DNA of 64,000 bases, from assembly GCA_910579925.1 (NCBI GenBank), contig CAJTVY010000013.1, positions 1 to 64,000 of the forward strand, in the 5' to 3' direction. Under the pieces are notes generated by a model, which saw nothing but the letters and a program-made list of their open reading frames with translations, did not search any database and was not told the DNA's origin. This document shows, in pieces, positions 26,721-35,680 of this stretch (its first letter is position 1; each line of letters starts with the position of its first letter). Origin of the DNA: an uncultured Dorea sp. Its GTDB lineage: Bacteria > Bacillota > Clostridia > Lachnospirales > Lachnospiraceae. The translations under genes and the position numbers were made by a program.

Positions 26721-28916
26721 TTAGAGTTTGATCCCGGAGAGTGCATCTGCAAACGCCGTGTTGACGGATTCTTCTTTCTGGTTTTTCAGATATTTCTGTA
26801 CGTCCTTCTTTGTGACGCCGGCCCCTTCTTTTTCCCGCCGGGCTTTGAAAGCAGAGAGTTTCTCCTTATATCCGCAGGCACAGACAAAGGTCTCTTCGTC
26901 TCCTTTCTTAATAAGTTCCATCTTTTTATGGCAGTTGGGGCAGCGGGCATTACTTAATCGGGCCACTGTCTCCCGATAGCCGCACTCCCGATCCTGACAG
27001 ACAAGAAGGCGCGCATTCTTGCCGTTGACTGAGAGCATCCGTTTCCCACACTGGGGACATTTGGCATTGGTCAGATTATCATGATGAAAGGCGCCTTCGG
27101 CAGAGCGGATCTCCTCAGTTAATTCTTTCGTATATCTTTGGATCTCTGTAAGAAAGGCCGTTTCCTTATGTCTGCCTTTGGCGATGTCGGCAAGCTGCAT
27201 TTCCCATTGCGCCGTAAGTTCTGGTTTCTTTAAGTCTTCCGGAACCAGGGTAAGAAGCTGTTTTCCCTTGGAAGTAATAAGGATTTCATTACCTTTTTTC
27301 TCAATTAGAAAGGAGTGGAATAGTTTCTCGATGATGTCGGCTCGTGTGGCAACCGTGCCAAGGCCGCCGGTCTCACCCAGGGTCTTTCTTGCCCGGGCAT
27401 CCTGGGAGGACATGTACCGGACAGGGTTTTCCATAGCCGAAAGGAGAGAGCCTTCTGTAAATCGTGCCGGTGGTTTTGTCTTCCCTGTCTGAAGGGTGGG
27501 ATTAGAAATCGGCAGATTTTCACCCCTTTTCAAGGACGGAAGGGACTGCTCTGCTGTCTGAAATCCATCCTGATCGTCTTCGTTTTCCTCATTTTCACAG
27601 AAATTATCCGCCTCATAGACGGCTTTCCAGCCTGGCGACAGAATCTGTTTTCCTCTGGCAGTAAAGTACTGGCCGGCTGCTGTTGCTTTCAGAGTGGTCT
27701 GTTCGTATTCAAAAGCCGGATAGAGGACGCTGATGAAGCGGCGTACCACCAGGTCGTAGATCCTGCGTTCTTCGTTGCTTAAATGCTCCAGCAGAACCGC
27801 TTCTTCGGTGGGAATGATGGCGTGATGATCGCTGACCTTCCTGTCGTCTACAAATGACTTGCTGGTCTTTAGCGGCGTTTTCAGCAGTTGAGGGATAAAT
27901 TTCTTATAGGGGCCGGTATTGCAGGCTTTCAGCCGTTCTTTGATGGTGGGCACAATGTCCGTGCCGATATACCGGGAGTCTGTTCGGGGATAGGTGAGAA
28001 CCTTGTGATTTTCATATAGGCGCTGCATGATATTCAAGGTCTCTTTGGCGGAAAATCCAAAACGCCGGTTGGCATCCCGCTGTAGTTCTGTTAAGTCGTA
28101 AAGCCCAGGGGCAAAGGTCTTTTTTGCGTTCTTATGCACGTCTGTTACGGTAAGGGTCTGTCCCTTAAGACGCATACTAAGATCTTCCATAAATGACTTC
28201 TGAAAGGAATGGGGACTTCCGTTTTTTTCATGCTGCCATGTCCACCGGATCTTTCCCGCAGTGCATGTAAGCCCGTAGTATTCTTCTGGCCGGAAGCTTC
28301 GGATTTCTTCTTCACGCCTTGCAATCATGGACAATGTGGGAGTCTGGACACGTCCGCAGGAAAGCTGGGCGTTGTACTTGCAGGTCAGGGCGCGGGTGGC
28401 GTTGATACCTACCAGCCAGTCTGCCTCGGCCCGGCTTCTCGCCGCATGGTAGAGGGCAAGATATTCCCGACCGTCTCTTAAATTCGCAAATCCTTCCCGG
28501 ATTGCCTTATCGGTGACAGAGGAAATCCAGAGTCTTCTGACCGGTTTTGGGCATCCCGATTTCTCAAGGATCCAGCGGGCCACCAGTTCCCCCTCCCGTC
28601 CGGCATCCGTGGCAATGATGATGTCTCCGATATCCTTGCGGAACAGTTGAGACTTGACGTTGTGATATTGTCTGGCCGTCTGCTTAATGACGATAAGTTC
28701 CCACTTTTTAGGAATCATGGGTAGATAGGACAGATTCCATTCCTTGAACCTTTTGTCGTATTCTTCCGGGTCTGCCAGGGTGACAAGATGGCCAAGCGCC
28801 CATGTAACCACATACTGGCTTCCCTCTATGGCTCCGGAGAGATTCTTCCGGCAATTCAGTACCCGGGCAATGTCACGGGCAACAGAAGGTTTTTCTGCTA
28901 AGATTAATGATTTCAT
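26721..28916 (-). CDS. topB: DNA topoisomerase III
   Basis: A 731-residue type IA topoisomerase. The TOPRIM domain begins LILAEKPSVARDIARVL and contains ATDAGREGELVARW; the catalytic tyrosine is in LTYPRTDSRYI. Two C-terminal zinc-ribbon-like modules follow (CPQCGKRM...CQDRECGY and CPNCHKKM...CACGY). It relaxes and decatenates DNA. The length is normal for a chromosomal or mobile-element Firmicutes TopB; nothing else mobile is next to it. AAGGAG precedes ATG 28916. Confidence 0.95.
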   Translation of the reverse strand: MKSLILAEKPSVARDIARVLNCRKNLSGAIEGSQYVVTWALGHLVTLADPEEYDKRFKEWNLSYLPMIPKKWELIVIKQTARQYHNVKSQLFRKDIGDIIIATDAGREGELVARWILEKSGCPKPVRRLWISSVTDKAIREGFANLRDGREYLALYHAARSRAEADWLVGINATRALTCKYNAQLSCGRVQTPTLSMIARREEEIRSFRPEEYYGLTCTAGKIRWTWQHEKNGSPHSFQKSFMEDLSMRLKGQTLTVTDVHKNAKKTFAPGLYDLTELQRDANRRFGFSAKETLNIMQRLYENHKVLTYPRTDSRYIGTDIVPTIKERLKACNTGPYKKFIPQLLKTPLKTSKSFVDDRKVSDHHAIIPTEEAVLLEHLSNEERRIYDLVVRRFISVLYPAFEYEQTTLKATAAGQYFTARGKQILSPGWKAVYEADNFCENEENEDDQDGFQTAEQSLPSLKRGENLPISNPTLQTGKTKPPARFTEGSLLSAMENPVRYMSSQDARARKTLGETGGLGTVATRADIIEKLFHSFLIEKKGNEILITSKGKQLLTLVPEDLKKPELTAQWEMQLADIAKGRHKETAFLTEIQRYTKELTEEIRSAEGAFHHDNLTNAKCPQCGKRMLSVNGKNARLLVCQDRECGYRETVARLSNARCPNCHKKMELIKKGDEETFVCACGYKEKLSAFKARREKEGAGVTKKDVQKYLKNQKEESVNTAFADALSGIKL

Positions 28917-29003
28917 TTTCTCGAAAACTCCTTATTTAGATCGCTTGCTTTATTCAACATAGCGGATTTGGATACGTTTGTCAACAGAATGGGCAGGAAT
29001 ATA

Positions 29004-29030
29004 TTATGAAAGTTGTTTCCAGGTCGATAG
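29004..29030 (+). promoter_or_regulatory. Putative sigma-28 promoter
   Basis: TTAT (29004-29007), 15 bases, GTCGATAG (29023-29030), 47 bases before the DUF6033-type gene. It has the same layout as the site before flgM. Confidence 0.45.
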
Positions 29031-29077
29031 TATAAGTATAGCATAAGGTTTTTTGGAAAGAGAAAAGAGGGATATCA

Positions 29078-30139
29078 ATGAAAGTAACGAACAGCAAAGT
29101 TTACTCCGATTCCCAGGTTACACGCTTACGGATGGATTCACGAAAAGATATTGAAGATAATACTGCGGTTGAACAGTCAGATGCAGCGTCAATGATGAAA
29201 TATCTGAAGCAGACATATAAGAATATTAATTTTAGTGTCACTTCTTTTGAAAACCATCAACAGATTTCCCAGTACGGTGCGGGGCAGACAGGAACGAATC
29301 ATGTGGCGCTCTCTGCGGATTTATTGGAGAAGATGAGTACGGATGAGAATCTGCGCCGGCATGTGGAGAATATTCTGAACCATATGGACCAGTACCAGAA
29401 GTCGGCAAGCGTTGACGCACTGCTTCGGAATAAGGAGCTGGTGGGCATGGGGCTTGTGATCGGCGAAGACGGCCAGGTGTCCAGGTGGACGGCGATGAAG
29501 AAGAAAGAAGAGGAAGCAGGCAATACATGGTGGCGGGATCAGAAGTCTACGTCTTTCTATGCAAATGTGAAGAAGAAGAGTCCGAAGGTCAGTTCTTACA
29601 GCTATTCTCACACGACCAGCATGATGCGGCTGGCAAGCGCAAGGAATGTGACTTCGGTAAAGGGGTTGATTTCTGCCAAGTATGGGGAGATCCAGCGGGT
29701 GAAGTCCCAGGTGTCTGAGCCGGCGGAGGCTGCCAGAATCGTGGGGAAGATTAAGGCCGTAATCAGAAGCGGCAACATCAAGATTGCAAGGCTTCATAAG
29801 GAAGAGAATCTTAAGCTTCGTCAGAAAGCGGCGGAGAGGAAGATGAAGGAAAAGCTGGCGCTACAGTTAGCCCAGGAATTGAAACGTAAGCAGAAGGCGA
29901 GGATGGGGCAGGAACATTGTCAGACATCAACAGCCCATATGGACGATGTGATGCCGAATTCCTCCATGAACGACGAGCAGTTCAGACAGATGGCACAGCA
30001 GTATGTAGATTCCATGTCGTCAACAGCGCTTTCAGCGGAAGCGGCGGCATTGGTGGGAAGTGCGGCAGCCGGAGGAGTGAGTGTTGAGGTAATGTCTGCG
30101 CCTGTAACATCAGTGGAATTTATAGATTGCTCGGTATAA
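29078..30139 (+). CDS. DUF6033-type uncharacterised protein next to the flagellar operon
   Basis: A 353-residue soluble protein of DUF6033 style as far as I can judge. It has a short disordered start (MKVTNSKVYSDSQVTRLR), a globular part (NINFSVTSFENHQQISQYG, NHVALSADLLEKM, ENILNHMDQYQKSA), a long basic coiled-coil helix (about 225-280, rich in K/E/Q/A) and an Ala/Ser-rich tail. It faces the csrA end of the flagellar operon and has a sigma-28-like promoter, so a role in motility is likely. The biochemical function is unknown. Confidence 0.7.
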   Translation: MKVTNSKVYSDSQVTRLRMDSRKDIEDNTAVEQSDAASMMKYLKQTYKNINFSVTSFENHQQISQYGAGQTGTNHVALSADLLEKMSTDENLRRHVENILNHMDQYQKSASVDALLRNKELVGMGLVIGEDGQVSRWTAMKKKEEEAGNTWWRDQKSTSFYANVKKKSPKVSSYSYSHTTSMMRLASARNVTSVKGLISAKYGEIQRVKSQVSEPAEAARIVGKIKAVIRSGNIKIARLHKEENLKLRQKAAERKMKEKLALQLAQELKRKQKARMGQEHCQTSTAHMDDVMPNSSMNDEQFRQMAQQYVDSMSSTALSAEAAALVGSAAAGGVSVEVMSAPVTSVEFIDCSV

Positions 30140-30142
30140 GAT

Positions 30143-30177
30143 GAGGCTGCCGGAAAATTATATTTTCCGGCAGCCTC
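30143..30177. terminator. Bidirectional hairpin terminator between DUF6033-type gene and csrA
   Basis: A perfect 16-bp stem (GAGGCTGCCGGAAAAT 30143-30158 with ATTTTCCGGCAGCCTC 30162-30177). It separates convergent transcripts and would stop both. Confidence 0.8.
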
Positions 30178-30220
30178 GTTATATATAAAAAAGGAGGAAA
30201 CTGTAATAAAGACGAGTCAG

Positions 30221-30442
30221 TTATCTCTTTTTTAAAATCTCATCCAGCACCTGTCGAGAAGCTGTTGCGGAGGCCTTCTGGTTCTCGGCGGCAGCTTCTT
30301 TTAGTTCTGTCCGAAGAATCGGAATTTCTTTGGGTGCATCAATTGCAAGTTTCACCCAGTCTGTTCCGGCGTCTACGACAGTTAATGTGATATTCTGATT
30401 GATGGTAAGGGATTGTCCCTTGCGGCGTTGCAGTATAAGCAT
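30221..30442 (-). CDS. csrA: Carbon storage regulator CsrA
   Basis: A 73-residue RNA-binding protein with the CsrA start MLILQRRKGQSLTI and the VKLAIDAPKEIPILR segment that contacts GGA motifs. The C-terminal tail (ENQKASATASRQVL) is longer and more polar than in gamma-proteobacteria, as in Firmicutes. In Bacillus it represses flagellin translation and is antagonised by FliW, encoded immediately upstream (1 bp apart). It is the last gene of the flgM operon. The flagellin gene, next in Bacillus, is not here. Confidence 0.95.
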   Translation of the reverse strand: MLILQRRKGQSLTINQNITLTVVDAGTDWVKLAIDAPKEIPILRTELKEAAAENQKASATASRQVLDEILKKR

Positions 30443-30443
30443 G

Positions 30444-30890
30444 TTATGAATCCTCCTTATGAACCATGTCGCCTAGTGCATGGCGGAACGTATACTCCGG
30501 CTGTTCGAGAATCACCTGTTTGGCTTTCCGGTTCAATGCGTTGACAACGAGCGGAGCTTTTAAGTTCACGGTTGATTCGGCAACTGAATCCCGGATTACG
30601 CTGATTACATAGTAGGAGATGTCCTCGGCAGAGTCGGCGCCAAGCTCACGCAGATCCTGTGCTGACAGAGCCGGTGCATAATCAGGGAAGATCCCAAAAG
30701 GGTTCATCAGTATAAATGAAAGTGTCTCATCATCCAGGCATTGCAGGGAGATCATAGAATCATCTTCCTCTTGAAACGGGATGGGGAGATACTTTGTATG
30801 AGATTCAAAACCAATCAGTCCGTTAATAATGTGAATAGAGTCTGTGTCTTCATAAGAGACTGTTCCGAAATATTTTGCGTTTATGTTCAA
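30444..30890 (-). CDS. fliW: Flagellar assembly factor FliW
   Basis: A 148-residue FliW with GLIGFESHTKYLPIPF, LMNPFGIFPDY and APLVVNALNRKAKQVIL. FliW binds flagellin or CsrA in a partner switch: when free flagellin drops, FliW releases it and sequesters CsrA. Adjacency to csrA is the usual arrangement. Full family length. Confidence 0.95.
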   Translation of the reverse strand: MNINAKYFGTVSYEDTDSIHIINGLIGFESHTKYLPIPFQEEDDSMISLQCLDDETLSFILMNPFGIFPDYAPALSAQDLRELGADSAEDISYYVISVIRDSVAESTVNLKAPLVVNALNRKAKQVILEQPEYTFRHALGDMVHKEDS

Positions 30891-30981
30891 TGTAAGTTAC
30901 CTCCAATAAGGTGTAGCAAGTGACACTGTATCAATTCATAGTATATCAATTGATGCTGATATGTTAAAAAGTAAGGGCTTT

Positions 30982-31587
30982 TTAAGCCCTTACATCTATT
31001 GGTTCATAATTAGGATCAGCACTCGGCGGTACATAGATCGGTCCACCAATATATTCAATGACAACATCAGGACGCTGTGTAATGGACATCTCAATATTGC
31101 CGGGGATAAATTCAAAATTGCCGTTAGCCACTTTGAGGTCAAAATTTAATTTATCCATCTCATAATTGATCGTCAAATCAGCAGCTTCATAGTCGATATC
31201 AACAGGGGCAGAAGGGGTGAATCCAAGCTGGAATTCTCCGGTAGCAGGAGCTGTTCTCTGCTGCATGATCTGTCCGATTACATCCTGGCCGATATCTGCT
31301 TTCAACAGAAGCTGTCCTTCCTGTGCAAGCTGCGCCGTTGCGCTGTAAGCGGCTTCTTTTCCTGCCTGTGCAGTCTGAGCAACGTTTCTGGTCGGTGTAG
31401 GTACAACCGAATTCCTTGCCTCAGAAGCATCCAGGTTCAGTTTCACAGGACGACTCTTGATCGATAGTCCGCCATCATTACGGCTGATTTCCAATTCTGC
31501 CTTTGACCGGGAATATTCCAGTCTGGCATTATTGACTTTCAGCTCATACTGAATAGGAACCGTTGTAATTCTGATGAGTTGATTCAT
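30982..31587 (-). CDS. DUF6470 (YviE-like) flagellar-operon protein
   Basis: A 201-residue protein with repeated beta-strand patterns (IRITTVPIQYELKVNNARLEY, INYEMDKLNFDLKVANGNFEF) and a Pro-rich end. Placement between flgL and fliW matches B. subtilis yviE, whose product carries DUF6470. Its function is not known. Repeated xxIxY-type strands suggest a beta-rich secreted or structural protein, but no signal peptide is seen. It is part of the flgM-csrA operon. Confidence 0.8.
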   Translation of the reverse strand: MNQLIRITTVPIQYELKVNNARLEYSRSKAELEISRNDGGLSIKSRPVKLNLDASEARNSVVPTPTRNVAQTAQAGKEAAYSATAQLAQEGQLLLKADIGQDVIGQIMQQRTAPATGEFQLGFTPSAPVDIDYEAADLTINYEMDKLNFDLKVANGNFEFIPGNIEMSITQRPDVVIEYIGGPIYVPPSADPNYEPIDVRA

Positions 31588-31623
31588 ATAAGACTTCCTC
31601 CTTTCTCATTCCTATACTTTTTA

Positions 31624-32769
31624 TTATTTCATAAAATCAATGAAAGATGGTGTCAATATATTGTTGCCCACCTTAAGGGAGGCATTGTAAGCATACTGAG
31701 CCCATGAAAAGTTCATAATCGCCTCTGCCATGTCAACATTTACAACATTATCAATCTGTGTGGCCAGATTGATCTCGCTGGTTTCCAGACGATCCTTCGT
31801 AGTGGTAAGAAATTCAGTCCGCGTACCAAGTTCTGTAATCTTCTCAAGAACCTGTTCCCGTCCTCCGGGAATCTTTTTGCCAGTGTTCGGATCCTGATAA
31901 ATACCGTCAAATTTCTCTAAAAGTTCACGGTATCTTTCATAATTATCTTCGTTAAAATCTTCTTCTTTTAAAATATTAGAAATTTCTCCCATTAAAAGAA
32001 TCATGTTCTTGGGATCTTCAATTCCATCCTCATTTGCCGGATATTTGCCATATCCAACCAGATTAATTCCTGGAAGACTGGTGTTAAAAGCGTTAGAACT
32101 GTCAATGATATCTTGCTTCTCTCTGGTCATACCGAACCCTAAATCCACATAAAGAGAATCTTTCGATAATTTCTCCAGACGCTCTTCAGATTTGGTTGGA
32201 TCAGCATCAACCAGCTTGCCGTCTTCATCGTAGAGATTACCTGTGGTGACGTCTACGTTACGATAAAGTAAAACCTGCTTCTTATCTCCATCAGGAAGCG
32301 CCGGATCTTTTGGTACATCTATCAGTTTAAACGGAGCAGTCTGACCGTCTCCGCCGGCAAATACATATTTCCCTTCATAACTGGCGTTCAGACTCAGCAC
32401 CATGTTTTCCTGCGCTCCTTTCCAGGCGGCCGCATAGGTCTCGCGAATGGAAAGCTCGCTATTGGTTCCGTTTAATGCTTCGAGTCCGTACTGTTTACTA
32501 AGATGTTGTGCAAGATTGTTGATCTGCATTGCTGCATCTTCCTGAGAATCCTGGAAAGACTGGACGTCTTTCACCAGATTCAGATAATCGTCATTCCTTA
32601 CATATTTACGTTCCAGAACAGCGGCGCGTAACGCATTGCCTGGATCTTCTGCTGTAGAATTGAACTTTCGTCCCGTCATAACCTTGACCCGGGCGGAATC
32701 AAGATTAGCGAGAGAGTTCCCGAGATTGGACTTATAATTTCTTAATATCTGATTTGTAGTAATTCTCAT
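31624..32769 (-). CDS. flgL: Flagellar hook-associated protein FlgL (HAP3)
   Basis: A 381-residue HAP3 with the flagellin-like N-terminal helix (MRITTNQILRNYKSNLGNSL, GRKFNSTAEDPGNALRAAVL) and C-terminal helix (VVNVDMAEAIMNFSWAQYAY) that build the hook-filament junction. It is secreted through the flagellar type III system. The middle domain (KYVFAGGDG) is variable and longer than in Bacillus. GGGGAGGTAAT precedes ATG 32769; FlgK is 16 bp upstream. Confidence 0.95.
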   Translation of the reverse strand: MRITTNQILRNYKSNLGNSLANLDSARVKVMTGRKFNSTAEDPGNALRAAVLERKYVRNDDYLNLVKDVQSFQDSQEDAAMQINNLAQHLSKQYGLEALNGTNSELSIRETYAAAWKGAQENMVLSLNASYEGKYVFAGGDGQTAPFKLIDVPKDPALPDGDKKQVLLYRNVDVTTGNLYDEDGKLVDADPTKSEERLEKLSKDSLYVDLGFGMTREKQDIIDSSNAFNTSLPGINLVGYGKYPANEDGIEDPKNMILLMGEISNILKEEDFNEDNYERYRELLEKFDGIYQDPNTGKKIPGGREQVLEKITELGTRTEFLTTTKDRLETSEINLATQIDNVVNVDMAEAIMNFSWAQYAYNASLKVGNNILTPSFIDFMK

Positions 32770-32785
32770 TATATTACCTCCCCTA

Positions 32786-34678
32786 TTACCTTCCGACTAC
32801 GCCAGTTCCGTTAATCAATTTGTCAAGCGCCTCGTCCAGAGTGGTTAAGAATCTGGCGGCAGCGCTGTAAGACTGATTATAATGAAGCAGATCCATACCT
32901 TCTTCATCGAGCTGTACGCCGGATACGGCATCTCTGGAATTCGCCGTCTCGTTCAGAACAGAGATCTGATTCGCCAGCATAGTGTTCGCAGACTTATAGT
33001 CAATACCAAGGGTTGCCTCAATATTAGCAAAGCAGTCGTGGAAACTTCCTTTATAGAAAGTAATGTCATTACCGGCAGTATTCTCAGCTACAAAAGTAAT
33101 GTCCTTTTCTAATAATTTGACCATCATCAGAATATTCTCATTGGCCGTGGAACCGGTCTCTTTGTCCGTAACTACATAATTGTTAGAAGCAGTGATTCCA
33201 TAAGTACCGTTAGCCCAGCCCGCAGCAATCTTGATATTGCCGGCAGTAAAGTCGGTAGAACCGTCGCTTGTTTCAAACAGTGGGTTCGCTTTTTCATAAG
33301 CCGGCGTAGGATTAAGAATTGTATCAATCACCGCAGGATCTGTAACCGGATCCATATTACTGCCCGGCGTGGGAGTATAAAAGGTAGTATTCTCATCAAT
33401 TTCAACATTGAGGGTATATATGAGATTACCGTTACTATCTTTCAGATCATTACCGTCTTTATCCGTAGCCGGAACATATACCGATTCATACTTAGGAGCG
33501 GCGGCGGTACCTGTGTTAACAAAATAAGGAGGACCCGGAAGAGCAGAATAAAGAGGACTGCCCGTTTCGTCTACGGCAGGGACGTATCCTGCCTTTACCT
33601 CTTCACCAGGGGCAAGAGTAACTCTGACAGGATTGCCATCGGCATCCTTCACAACATTGGCCTTATTAAACTCTTTCGCAAGTGTATCCACCAGACCGTC
33701 CAACACTTTTTCATAATAGCCCAGCCCCTTAAAGTCAGAACCATCGAAATCGCCGGATTTATTCAGAAAATCCAAGGTTCCCTTCAAAGTACCGGAACCA
33801 AGAATGTCGGTTATGTCAGTGGTGGCGCCTCTGGATTCATGAAGCATAAGCTTTACCGGAGTATCTGTTACATTAGCATCAAACCGGGCAAAACGGCTAT
33901 CTGTAATCAGAGAATGCTTCTCGCCCAGTGTGTCTGTAAAGTCGACATGCAGAACCTCGACATACTGTCCGGGGCCTACTTCCTGGTTCTTATATTTTAC
34001 CGTGATCGGAAGGAAACTTCCCAGTTCATCCAGAAGCTGATTTCTCTGATCCTGCAGTTCAAGAGCCGGGTTACCGAGAATCTGGCTGTTCTTGATACTG
34101 GTATTCAGTTCTGCAATATTCTCCAGAGTCTTATTCAGGTCTGCGATATCTGTGGTCTGAAAGCCCATCTGCATATCTTCCCGGACATCCTGAAGCTTGA
34201 CGGAATTCTCACGGAAAAGATTCAGAAGTATCTGCATATTGGAACGCACCATCGTATCATTCTCCTGATTACCGACCTGAGTAGAAAGCGTACTCAGAGA
34301 ACTGGTAAGAGAAATGAAAGCGGCGCGGACACCTTCCATGGTGGCTTCGTCGAAAATAGGGGTTAACTGTTCAAAACCGGCTGCATGCGCATCCGTAGTT
34401 CCCAGTTTGCTGATCTGGGAGCGGTATTGTGAATCCAGAAAGGGGTCGCGCAATTGGGAAACCCCTGTCATCTCAACACCGTAACCAACCTTGATGTTGG
34501 ATTTTGCATTATAAAAATCACCCTTCTGCAGATTCAGGCTGGCAATGTCAAGTCGCTGCCTGGTGTATCCAGGGGTATTGATATTGGTAATATTCTGACC
34601 GACAACATCCAGAGCACGCTGGCTGGCAGCCATACCAAGCTGTGCCGTGGTGAATCCGGCAAACGTTGAACGTATCAT
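32786..34678 (-). CDS. flgK: Flagellar hook-associated protein FlgK (HAP1)
   Basis: A 630-residue HAP1 with the N-terminal axial motif (FTTAQLGMAASQRALDVVGQ, NITNINTPGYTRQRL) and the C-terminal SGVQLDEEGMDLLHYNQSY segment. It joins hook to filament and is exported by the flagellar type III system. The central exposed domain contains a Pro/Asp/Gly-rich region (about 370-470; DKDGNDLKDSNGN) typical of variable surface loops. AAGGAGG precedes the start. Confidence 0.95.
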   Translation of the reverse strand: MIRSTFAGFTTAQLGMAASQRALDVVGQNITNINTPGYTRQRLDIASLNLQKGDFYNAKSNIKVGYGVEMTGVSQLRDPFLDSQYRSQISKLGTTDAHAAGFEQLTPIFDEATMEGVRAAFISLTSSLSTLSTQVGNQENDTMVRSNMQILLNLFRENSVKLQDVREDMQMGFQTTDIADLNKTLENIAELNTSIKNSQILGNPALELQDQRNQLLDELGSFLPITVKYKNQEVGPGQYVEVLHVDFTDTLGEKHSLITDSRFARFDANVTDTPVKLMLHESRGATTDITDILGSGTLKGTLDFLNKSGDFDGSDFKGLGYYEKVLDGLVDTLAKEFNKANVVKDADGNPVRVTLAPGEEVKAGYVPAVDETGSPLYSALPGPPYFVNTGTAAAPKYESVYVPATDKDGNDLKDSNGNLIYTLNVEIDENTTFYTPTPGSNMDPVTDPAVIDTILNPTPAYEKANPLFETSDGSTDFTAGNIKIAAGWANGTYGITASNNYVVTDKETGSTANENILMMVKLLEKDITFVAENTAGNDITFYKGSFHDCFANIEATLGIDYKSANTMLANQISVLNETANSRDAVSGVQLDEEGMDLLHYNQSYSAAARFLTTLDEALDKLINGTGVVGR

Positions 34679-34777
34679 AGCAATTCCTCCTTCTGATCTG
34701 TCCGCATGGCGCCCTGTATGCGTCCGCCCTGAATAAGGGTGTATACGGACATCTGAAACATGAGCTTCACGCAGCTA

Positions 34778-35248
34778 TTAAATGGAACGACTGGTAAAGT
34801 GGTTCCTATTGTTGTCATCTTTTTTCTGGCCTGCGGCGGAATAAGTGGCTTTCCCCGGGCCCTCCGCAGCTAAGGCAGATTGTATCACATGAAGATTCAC
34901 CTCAATAATATCCTTTGCGCTTCCGCTGACTGACTGGAAGGTACGCACCCGCTCTGCTAACTGGTCAAATAAGGGCTTCAGAACGGCGACCTCTTCTTCG
35001 GGCGCATGTTCTAAAATCTGTCGAAACGTATATCCTTCCATGCCAAGAAGCTTCTGCTGCGCTTCCCGCTTCTGCTCCAATCCGCGTAACTGTAGAACAG
35101 CAGCCTGCTCTTTATGCATACAGTCTTCTACAAATGTAATCCGATTCTTGACTGCGGCATCAAGCTTCTCCTGTTCTATCGGGATTAAATGATCAAAAAG
35201 AGCGATAAACTCTTCTATAATCTTACTAAAAGCCGTAAAATCATTCAT
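34778..35248 (-). CDS. flgN: FlgN-type flagellar export chaperone
   Basis: A 156-residue, mostly helical protein (FIALFDHLIPIEQEKLDAAV, EKREAQQKLLGMEG, FDQLAERVRTFQSVSGSAKD) fitting FlgN/YvyG chaperones that protect FlgK and FlgL before export. Its position between flgM and flgK is the expected one. The C-terminus is polar and disordered. GGAGGATAAAGG precedes the ATG. Confidence 0.85.
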   Translation of the reverse strand: MNDFTAFSKIIEEFIALFDHLIPIEQEKLDAAVKNRITFVEDCMHKEQAAVLQLRGLEQKREAQQKLLGMEGYTFRQILEHAPEEEVAVLKPLFDQLAERVRTFQSVSGSAKDIIEVNLHVIQSALAAEGPGKATYSAAGQKKDDNNRNHFTSRSI

Positions 35249-35259
35249 CCTTTATCCTC

Positions 35260-35562
35260 CTACAGCAGCAACATCCGGGTTGCTATGGCATGGGCATCGA
35301 CCTGATAAGTGTTCGATGCAACCTGATTCTGCAAATTATGAATCTTATCTGCAGATGCCATATTCTTAATCTCAGAAGACAACTGCCGGGCAAGTGATTT
35401 GGCAAACGTATGCTCTTCTATCTGTCTGGGGTCAGACTTTATAATAATAGCATCGAAGTTGTGTTCATCGTTAGAAACTACGGAAGGAGTAGAATTTTCC
35501 TTGGTATGAATACGCAGGTCTGTGAAATTATTCATCACATTATTGTTAGTTGAAATTTTCAT
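35260..35562 (-). CDS. flgM: Anti-sigma-28 factor FlgM
   Basis: A 100-residue protein, disordered in its first half (MKISTNNNVMNNFTDLRIH) with the FlgM sigma-28-binding C-terminal half: DKIHNLQNQVASNTYQVDA and ATRMLL. FlgM holds SigD/FliA inactive until it is exported after hook completion. It heads the operon flgM-flgN-flgK-flgL-DUF6470-fliW-csrA and is preceded by a sigma-28-like promoter, giving the usual feedback loop. Confidence 0.9.
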   Translation of the reverse strand: MKISTNNNVMNNFTDLRIHTKENSTPSVVSNDEHNFDAIIIKSDPRQIEEHTFAKSLARQLSSEIKNMASADKIHNLQNQVASNTYQVDAHAIATRMLLL

Positions 35563-35617
35563 ACGGGACTCCTTTTTTCATAAAATTTATAAACGCCATT
35601 ATCTGGTTATACTATGA

Positions 35618-35644
35618 ATATCGGCACAACTTCGGGATTCATAA
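35618..35644 (-). promoter_or_regulatory. Sigma-28 promoter of the flgM operon
   Basis: On the minus strand: TTAT (35644-35641), 15 bases, GCCGATAT (35625-35618), 55 bases before the flgM start. The -10 equals the SigD consensus GCCGATAT. Confidence 0.65.
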
Positions 35645-35680
35645 CACTAAATGCAAAGTTCTTATTTCTTAAGAAAATGT

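Noticed and set aside
26721..28916. Topoisomerase III as part of a conjugative element
   Set aside because: No relaxase, coupling protein, type IV secretion or replication genes are near it; chromosomal topB is the simpler reading.
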